NCBI RefSeq assembly: GCF_040869045.1
Contig: NC_090323.1
Coordinates: 263,752,392-263,816,391, forward strand
Source of the DNA: Eurosta solidaginis
Lineage: Eukaryota; Arthropoda; Insecta; Diptera; Tephritidae
Length of the DNA stretch: 64,000 nucleotides
Reading direction: 5' to 3'
The notes beneath the pieces were generated by a model. The model saw only the letters and a list, made by a program, of their open reading frames with translations, searched no databases and had not been told where the DNA came from. Below are positions 56,931 to 64,000 of this stretch, piece after piece. The translations under genes were made by a program, and so were the position numbers. The stretch's first letter is position 1, and the number at the start of each line of letters is the position of its first letter.

Positions 56931-58624
56931 GCATGCTTTGCACACAGAGTATATTAACTTTGATTGGACAACGGTTGGTTGTATAGGTATAAAGGAATCG
57001 AGATAGATATAGACTTCCATATATCAAAATCATCAGTATCGAAAAAAAATTTGATCGAGCCATGTCCGTCCGTCCGTCTATCCGTTAACACGATAACTTG
57101 AGTAAATGTTGAGGTATCTTGATCAAATTTGGTACGTAGGTTCCTGGGCACTCATCTCAGATCGCTATGTAAAATGAACGATATCGGACTATAACCACGC
57201 CCACTTTTTCGATATCGAAAATTTCGAAAAACCGAAAAAGTGCGATAATTCATTACCAAAGACGGCTAGAGCGATGAAACTTGGTAGGTGGGTTGACCTT
57301 ATGACGCAGAATAGAAAATTAGTAAAATTTTGGACAATGGGCATGGCACCGCCCACTTTTAAAAGAAGGTAATTTAAAAGTTTTGCAAGCTGTAATTTGG
57401 CAGTCGTTGAAGACATCATGATGAAATTTGGAAGTAACGTTACTCCTATTACTATATGTGTGCTGAATAAAAATTAGCAAAATCCGATGAAGAACACGCC
57501 CACATTTAAAAAAAAAAATTTAAGTCAAATTTTAACAAAAAATTTAATATCTTTACAGTATATAAGTAAATTATGTCAACATTCAACTCCAGTAATGATA
57601 TGATGCAACAAAATACAAAAATAAAAGAAAATTTCAAAATGGGCGTGGCACCGCCCTTTTTCTTTTAATTTGTCTAGAATGCTTTTAATGCCATAAGTCG
57701 AACAAAAATTTACCAATCCATGTGAAATTTGGTAGGGGCATAGATTCTATGGCGGTAACCGTTTTTTGTGAAAATGGGCGAAATCGGTTGAAGCCACGCC
57801 CATTTATACACAGTCGACCGTATGTCCTTCCGCTCGGCCGTTAACACGATAACTTGAGCAAAAATCGATATATCTCTACTAAACTTAGTTCACGTACTTA
57901 TCCGAACTCACTTTATCTTGGTATATAAAATGGCCGAAATCAAAGTATGACGACGACCACTTTTTCTATATCGAAAATTACGAAAAATGAAAAAATGCCA
58001 TAATTCTATACCAAATACGAAAAAAGGGATGAAACATGGTAATTGGATTGGTTTATTGACGCGAAATATAACTTTAGAAAAAACTTTGTAACATGGGTGT
58101 GAGACCTACCATATTAAGTAGAAGAAAATGAATAAGTTTTACAGGGCGAAAACAAAAGCCCTTGGAATCTTGGCAGGAATACTGCTCGTGGTATTACATA
58201 TATATGTAAATAAATTAACAGTACCCGACATATGATGTTCTGGGTCACCCTGGTCCACATTTTGGTCGATATCTCGAAAACGCCTTCACATATACAACTA
58301 AAAGCCACTCCCTTTTAAAACCATCATTAATACCTTTAATTTAATACCCATATCGTACAAACACATTCTAGAGTCAGGCCTGGTCCACCTTTATGGCGAT
58401 ATCCCTAAATGGCGTCCACCTATAAAACTATGGCTCACTCCCTCTTAAAATACTCTTTAATACCTTCCATTTTATACACATGTTATTTTTTACATACATA
58501 CACATTCTAGGGTTACCCTAGGTTCATTTTCCTACATGGTGATTTTCCTTTATTTTGTCTCCAAAGTTCTCAGCTGAGTATGTAATATTCGGTTACACCC
58601 GAACTTAGCCTTCCTTACTTGTTT
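56931..58624 (+). mobile_element. Helentron-associated element B, second copy
   Basis: It starts tatactcagcatgctttgc, with a short (GTCC)n core at about 57065-57078, and shares the non-coding body with 4390-5700 (cgataacttgagtaaatg, ggacaatgggcatggcacc). It has only two to three 129-bp-type monomers (58230-58500) and ends ctcagctgagtatgtaat, a ttcggttacacccgaa stem-loop and ccttccttacttgttt. Confidence 0.85.
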
Positions 58625-58739
58625 ATTTTCAACATTTTCTTTGCATATTTTGTTTTGTTTTGACAGTTGTTGATTTCCTATACCTAAATTGAAAAAATAA
58701 ACTACTTTCGATGTTGTGTAGTTGCCATGGCGTAGCAAA

Positions 58740-59833
58740 TGCATAGCCGTGCAATACGAACAACATAGCGTTAACAACTGCAATGAGATTCAATGCCTAG
58801 AGACAGCTTGAGCGCAGACCATACGGCTGTAGTAGTATAGCGTCATCAAATATTGGACGTGGACATTACTTAGCTCCCTACCTGCGCTTTATTGGGTTTC
58901 TTAGAGCCACGGTAGAGGTGGAAGGTTGGCGCAAGGGATCATCTCAATCAGATTGGGCGAGACTGAAAGAAGACGAGAGTTGCACATGATCGGCCAAGTA
59001 GGAAAGGCGCGGAACCAAACGCGGGCTGCAACGTGTGGAGAATTATAAGCTACAACTAACAAGATTAATCTAATGATTAAATTAAGGAACTGTAAGCTCA
59101 TGATGGGAATTCTGATTGGACGCTGTCTTTTAGCGTTACAAACTTTTACGTTAGGCTTAGTAAATGAAATCAGAAGCGGAAAGTGCGGGTTGGAGGAGGA
59201 AACTCGAGCACGTTGTGTGTTCGTGCCCTGTGCTAGCCAGGCTTAGGCTCCAGCTATTAGAAGTGGCACAGCTATCAAATTTAGAAGCAAAAAGTAGCAT
59301 TTATAATATCTGGTTATTGATAGGTTTAAACAGTTTCGACGTTGAGCAAAATTCTGGTAGCACTATGGACTTATTCAGTTGTTGTTGTTGTTGTATCGAT
59401 AAGGACACTCCCCGAAGGCATTGGGGAGTGTTATCGATGTTGATGGTCCTTTGCCGGATGCAGATCCGATACGTTCCGGTAACAAGCACCATAAAGGTAC
59501 TAGCCCGACCCTCTTGGGAGGGATTTGCTGTGACCACATTCAACCTTCTAGGCCATTACCCCCTCCCACCCCCTAGATCCATCAGGAGTTCGGGGTCGCC
59601 AGAACCTCGGCTGTTAATGAAACAGGATTCGCCACGGGTAGGTGAATTTGACAATTGAGTGAGAGAAGTTATATATTGCGCTGGGAACCCCTTGAATCAG
59701 TTTGTTATTTTAGTCGCCTCTTACGACAGACATATGTACCTACCGCTGTATATTTTAAGTCCCCTTACCCGCTGGGGAGGACATTTTCAGACTATGTGAG
59801 GTACTCACGGACCGGTTAGTTCAATTTTACCTA
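58740..59833 (+). pseudogene. RNase-H LINE, second copy: internally deleted and interrupted
   Basis: The 5' part (agcgttaacaactgcaat, then accatacggctgtagtagta) matches 1820-1900. At about 58938 the sequence jumps from the equivalent of 1991 to about 2415 of the first copy, removing the RNase H. The C-terminal part (SCPVLARLRLQLLEVAQLS) is readable at 59200-59290 but out of a complete frame. A SINE-like 'B' element is inserted at 59378. The 3' end resumes at about 59789 and runs to 59833 (gaggtactcacggaccgg). Confidence 0.75.
59378..59782 (-). mobile_element. SINE-like element 'B', minus strand, nested in the LINE copy
   Basis: It starts (GTT)n, then atcgataaggacactccccg, and ends cttacccgctggggagg. 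It separates ggacttattcag (left) from cagactatgtgagg (right), which are contiguous in the LINE copy at 2905-2922, so the insertion point is clear. The target duplication is short or degraded (attcag/tttcag). Confidence 0.9.
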
Positions 59834-61010
59834 GCAAGTTTCTTTTTGGGCCTCCCCAAATTTATACAAGAAACGGTAATTTTCATTAGGCTAAGCGAAA
59901 CTATAAAATATTTATACCTACGCCCTCATGTATTTACAGAGGTTGAGCTATTGTAATAGGAATGGGTATCAAATCGCTGCATAATGAGTTGCAGTCCATT
60001 TAAAAATACAAACTAACAAGTAATTATAGTAATACAGAGAAATTTTTTACGTATTCTAGATCACACTTCTCTTAAAATACTACTGTTGCAATACGGGAAA
60101 AACAATTTTACTACTGTTTGCCCCATCTCCCCCGAAACTAATACTTTTATATGCAAATATGTGCTGTAAGTATCTGTGCTGCGATTTCAGCGTTGATTTT
60201 AATTATTTCAATCTTTTTTTGCGCTAATTGAAGTTTTCAGGGAAATCGCATCTCATATGCACACATGACTGCATGCACAGGTAAATATATTAAAAGCAAA
60301 TGGGTATTTCCACCAAATCAGACCCCACTGAGCTAATAAACAAATTAAATCTTTACTATCCAAAAACGTTTACATCCATTAAAGTAAGGCTACTCCATTA
60401 TAATTTAAACATTTCTTGCTTTTGGATATTGTTACGAAGACGTGAGCTCAGCTCAAAGTTGATAACGAGGTAATTTGAAAAATATTTCAAACTGTAATCG
60501 TAGTTGCAAAGATTTTTTATGAAATGTCTCTTTCATTACAAATATAAAATTAAGCTGCGATGAACTTGTCATACCTTTTCCATAATTCAAAGCAAATCTC
60601 AAGATCTTTGGAAGTTCGTACGGCTCACAGTAAGAATCTAAATGGTAAGAAATGGTGTTGCGACCGGAACAGGAAAAGGGGGAAAAAGTTTACTGGCATG
60701 AGAACTAGAATTTTTGTAAATTTGATTCTTTGTATAACTGCCAAACAACATTTAAATATTTCAATACCAAATATTGATTAAGAAAAATTAAGCCGTTTAA
60801 TTTATTTTTAACTTTTTATACGACTCGCGACCGTAACATTTGGTATATTTTCTCTGAGACTGAGGCTCTCAACTTAAAATTTTTTATCAAGCGGGAAACG
60901 AGGCAGGTTCAACTATACAAGTTCCACACAATTTGAGAAATTCATAATATCGCGACTTAACCCTCCTTTTTTATACTTCCATGGACACTATGAATTAATT
61001 TTTCTACTCA
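59834..61010. other. Spacer without recognised features
   Basis: I can support no gene. A small plus-strand frame at 60560-60781 lacks a domain. The 14-mer tcgcgaccgtaaca at about 60826 recurs at about 62648. Confidence 0.3.
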
Positions 61011-62527
61011 GCGTGCTTTGCTCACAGAGTATATTAACTTTGATTGGATAATGGTTTGTTGTACAGATATAAAGGAATCAAGATAGATATAGACTTCTAT
61101 ATATCAAAATCATCAGTATTTAAAAAAAATTTATTGAGCCATGACCGTCCGTCCGTCTGCCCGTTAACACGATAACTTGAGTAAACTTTGAGGTATCTTG
61201 ATGAAATTTGGTATGTAGGTTCTTAGGCACTCATCTCAGATCGATATTTAAAATGAACGAAATCGGACTATACATATGGGACCACGCCCACTTTTTCGAT
61301 ATCGAAAATTTCGAAAAACCGAAAAAGTGCGATAATTCATTACCAAAGACGAATAAAGCGATGAAACTTGGTAGGTGGATTGACCTATGACGCAGAAGAG
61401 AAAATTAGTAAAATTTTGGACAATGGGCGTGGCACCGCCCACTTTTAAAAGAAGGTGTTTTAAAAGTTTTGCAAGCTGTAATTTGGCAGTCATTGAATAT
61501 ATCATGATGAAATTTGGCAGGAACGTTACTCCTATTACTATATGTGTGCTAAATAAAAATTTGCAAAAACGAAAAACGAACACAACGCGCCCACTTAAAA
61601 AAAAAGTTTTTTTTTTAAAGTCAAATTTTTCACAAAACATTTAATATCTTTACAGTATATAAGTAAATTAAGTCAACATTCAACTTCAGTAATGATATGG
61701 TGCAACAAAATACAAATACACAGTCGACCGTCTGACCTTCAGCTCGGCCGCTAACACGATAACTTGAGCAAAAATCGATATATCTTTACTAAACTTAGTT
61801 CACGTACTTATCTGAACTCACTTTATCTTGGTATTAAAAATGGGCGAAATCCGACTATGACCACGCCCACTTTTTCGATATCGAAAATTTCGAAAAATGA
61901 AAAAAATGCCACAATTTTATACCAAATACGAAAAAAGGGATGAAAAATGGTGATTGAGTTGGTTGTTTGACGCAAAATACATCTTTAGTAAAAACTTTGT
62001 AACATTGATGTGTGAGACCTACCATATTAAGTAGAAGAAAATGAAAAAGTTCTGCAGGGCGTAATCAAAAGCTTTTGGAATCATGGCAGGAATACTTTTC
62101 GTCGTATTACATATATAAATAAAAAATTAGCGGTACCCGACAGATGATGTTCTGGGTCACCCTGGTCCACATTTTGCTCGATATCTCGAAAATGCCTTCA
62201 CATATACAACTAACGGCAACTCCCTTTTAAGACCCTCATTAATACCTTTAATTCGATAACCATATCGTACAAATACACTCTAGAGTCACCCCTGGTCCAC
62301 CTTTATGGCGATATCCCGAAATGGCGTCCACCTACAGAACTATGGCCCACTCCCTTTTAAAATACTCTCTAATACCTTCCATTTAATACCCATGTCATAC
62401 AAACAAATTCCAGGGTTACCCTAGGTTCATTTTCCTACGTGGTGATTTTCCCTTATTTTGTCTCCAAAGCTCTCAGCTGAGTATGTAATGTTCGGTTACA
62501 CCCGAACTTAGCCTTCCTTACTTGTTT
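61011..62527 (+). mobile_element. Helentron-associated element B, third copy
   Basis: It starts ctactcagcgtgctttgc, with (GTCC)n reduced to about three units at 61146-61158, the same body as the other copies, two to three 129-bp-type monomers (62140-62400) and the end ctcagctgagtatgtaatg plus stem-loop and ccttccttacttgttt. It lacks about 200 bp of body present in the second copy. Confidence 0.85.
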
Positions 62528-63660
62528 ACATTGTAATTTATTTCACTACGTATGTAACTAACTTCTTGAAATAATTTTTCCATATAATAATTAAACCATT
62601 TCTTGGACAGTTTTATTTAAAATTATGAAAGTTTTCCACAAAAGTGTCGCGACCGTAACAATGGAAACTCCCAAATGTATTTCTAATTTTTTACTTCAGT
62701 ACATATGTAAAAATATTAAATGCTCCCATTGCAAAATAACTCGTACGACATAGGAATGACAAATCAGTCAACGCATTCCCCGCGCACCGGCTAAATAATT
62801 CATCAGAGAAGCGGCGGCGGCAGGCTGACTCTTTTGGCTATTTTCGACATAACGTAATGCAATGAATTGAATCCTCAAAAAGCAATGAGCTGTAACAAAA
62901 TAAATTTTTATACATACTTAAACAGGTACATATACATTAGAGTTGCCCCTATAAATTCTTTTTGATTTATTTCTTTAGTCCCAATTGAATTTTGTTAACG
63001 TATGTTTCATTTGCTCAATTACGCTAACCATTGTGCGACACCCCTTAACCGGTTCCGATCAGAACCAAAATTTATTTTTATATTTATTCCATCGATTTTG
63101 GGCATTAGAAAACAAAAAAATAAATTTTAACTTTTTTAGTCTCCAAAAAAATTATATAGAAAATGTTTGTTATATGGACCACCCTAATATATATACATGT
63201 TTTAATATAGAGACATTTAATTGTGTACGTGATCGAAATAACTGCGGCAAACAGCAAAAGTAGCCAATAAATAATGTGGAATAGAACTCAATATGAGTTA
63301 TGTGTTTTTGTGCTTTCTTTGTGCACAAAAAATTCACATAATACATTCATACATTCATACAAAAAAAGTATAAAATAGGGTGATGTATCTAAAACTTTAC
63401 TTTAAGTTACTGAGTTGTCCGTTCACTATAATAGCGTCCAAGCGAAGATACGGTAGATGGGATGCAATCCATCATTTGTGCGTTTTGGAAATTTCAGATT
63501 TACTCGAGTATATACGGCGATTAAGGGTCTGTTCTTGACAGTACACTAAGGGTAATGCATTTTATTAAATAAGATTTGTATCTTAACAAATGTCAGTTCG
63601 CATATCATCAATCTCGCTTTGATAAAGCCGTATTTACATACATATATACCAAAGATATAA
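62528..63660. other. Spacer without recognised gene
   Basis: A plus-strand frame at 62985-63263 has no known domain. No repeat family is assigned. Confidence 0.3.
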
Positions 63661-63664
63661 TATA

Positions 63665-64000
63665 GATATTAGGCCGGGTCGATTTGTGGGGAGGCAAAAA
63701 AATCTCCCATTGCTCTTTGAAAATCATATTCTAGGTATCAAAATAAGAAACTTTGCCAAAGGAACCATACCTCCAAAACGAATTCTGTAGCGGAATTCAC
63801 TAACTTATAACGATGCGATTTGTCGAGATTTTAATTAACGATTTTGTCGTTTGCCTTATCGATTGTGCTATTCACTAACTTAGTTTTAACGAATCGAAAT
63901 AAATTACATTTAAATTTCGTTTTAATAGTATAAAGGTGGCAGCACAGCTTAACGTAACCTAAAAAATGCGAAAAGCACAAAAAGAGTGCCAAAAATAAAT
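63665..64000. repeat. Possible MITE-like repeat, incomplete at window end
   Basis: It starts ggccgggtcgatttgtgggg, recalling the left end of the element at 35373. Further on, attcactaactta occurs twice (about 63796 and 63870). The window ends before a matching right end. Confidence 0.35.

Noticed and set aside
60428..60839. Possible solo LTR (TGTTACG ... CGTAACA)
   Set aside because: No matching short target duplication flanks the ends, and no primer-binding site or second LTR is visible.

Overview
The window looks like nuclear DNA of a higher fly (Diptera). The evidence is GT-AG introns with good consensus sites, vertebrate-like polyadenylation signals, and a dense set of fly-type transposable elements: Helentron-associated elements with a (GTCC)n core, hAT transposons, Jockey/I-type LINEs and tRNA-headed SINEs. 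Several repeat families remind me of tephritid fruit flies. That is recollection, not something I could search. I see no prokaryotic features, no CRISPR array and no virus.

Three intron-containing genes can be modelled to the base. (1) A 5-exon gene on the minus strand (42306 to 31322, 637 aa) encodes a cysteine-rich protein with a duplicated Cys module and a Lys/Gly tail; its function is unknown. (2) About 0.5 kb upstream on the same strand is a 2-exon gene (43252 to 42810, 127 aa) for a small basic protein of the FYV7/CCDC59 rRNA-processing type. (3) Aprt, adenine phosphoribosyltransferase, lies on the plus strand (47881-48554, 3 exons, 180 aa). A fourth, less certain gene is represented by one exon on the minus strand (17136 to 16785): signal peptide, Q-rich pro-region, a furin-like RAKR site and a clean splice donor. 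Its remaining exons were not found.

Region by region: 1-1.1 kb holds degenerate TTTCGGGA-rich repetitive DNA. 1.8-3.0 kb is a decayed LINE with an RNase H domain. 3.8-7.8 kb is one Helentron-type element split by a second whose 129-bp internal monomers have expanded to about 14 copies. 7.9-13.3 kb carries several SINE families. 13.5-15.4 kb is a LINE reverse-transcriptase pseudogene. 16.8-19.4 kb holds the putative secreted-protein exon, its upstream 76-bp tandem duplication and a small inverted-repeat element. 22.9-25.8 kb is a decayed hAT transposon with an 8-bp target duplication and a nested SINE. 26.5-31 kb has duplications, a long palindrome, AT-rich simple DNA and more SINE/LINE pieces. 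31.3-43.3 kb is the gene-bearing core, whose large introns also contain repeats. 43.5-44.4 kb is a large inverted repeat. 49.5-51.6 kb is a non-coding hAT-like element with a perfect 8-bp target duplication. 52.9-62.5 kb is again repeat-rich, with two more Helentron-type copies and a second copy of the RNase-H LINE that carries a nested insertion.

The three firm genes are separate housekeeping or unknown-function units; I see no operon-like or pathway relationship between them. The most informative structures are the satellite-like expansion inside a Helentron-type element, the non-coding hAT-like element with CGG-rich ends, the exon-encoded Cys-module duplication, and the shared 3' tail of a SINE-like family and a LINE. 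All similarity statements are by eye; nothing was aligned or searched by software.
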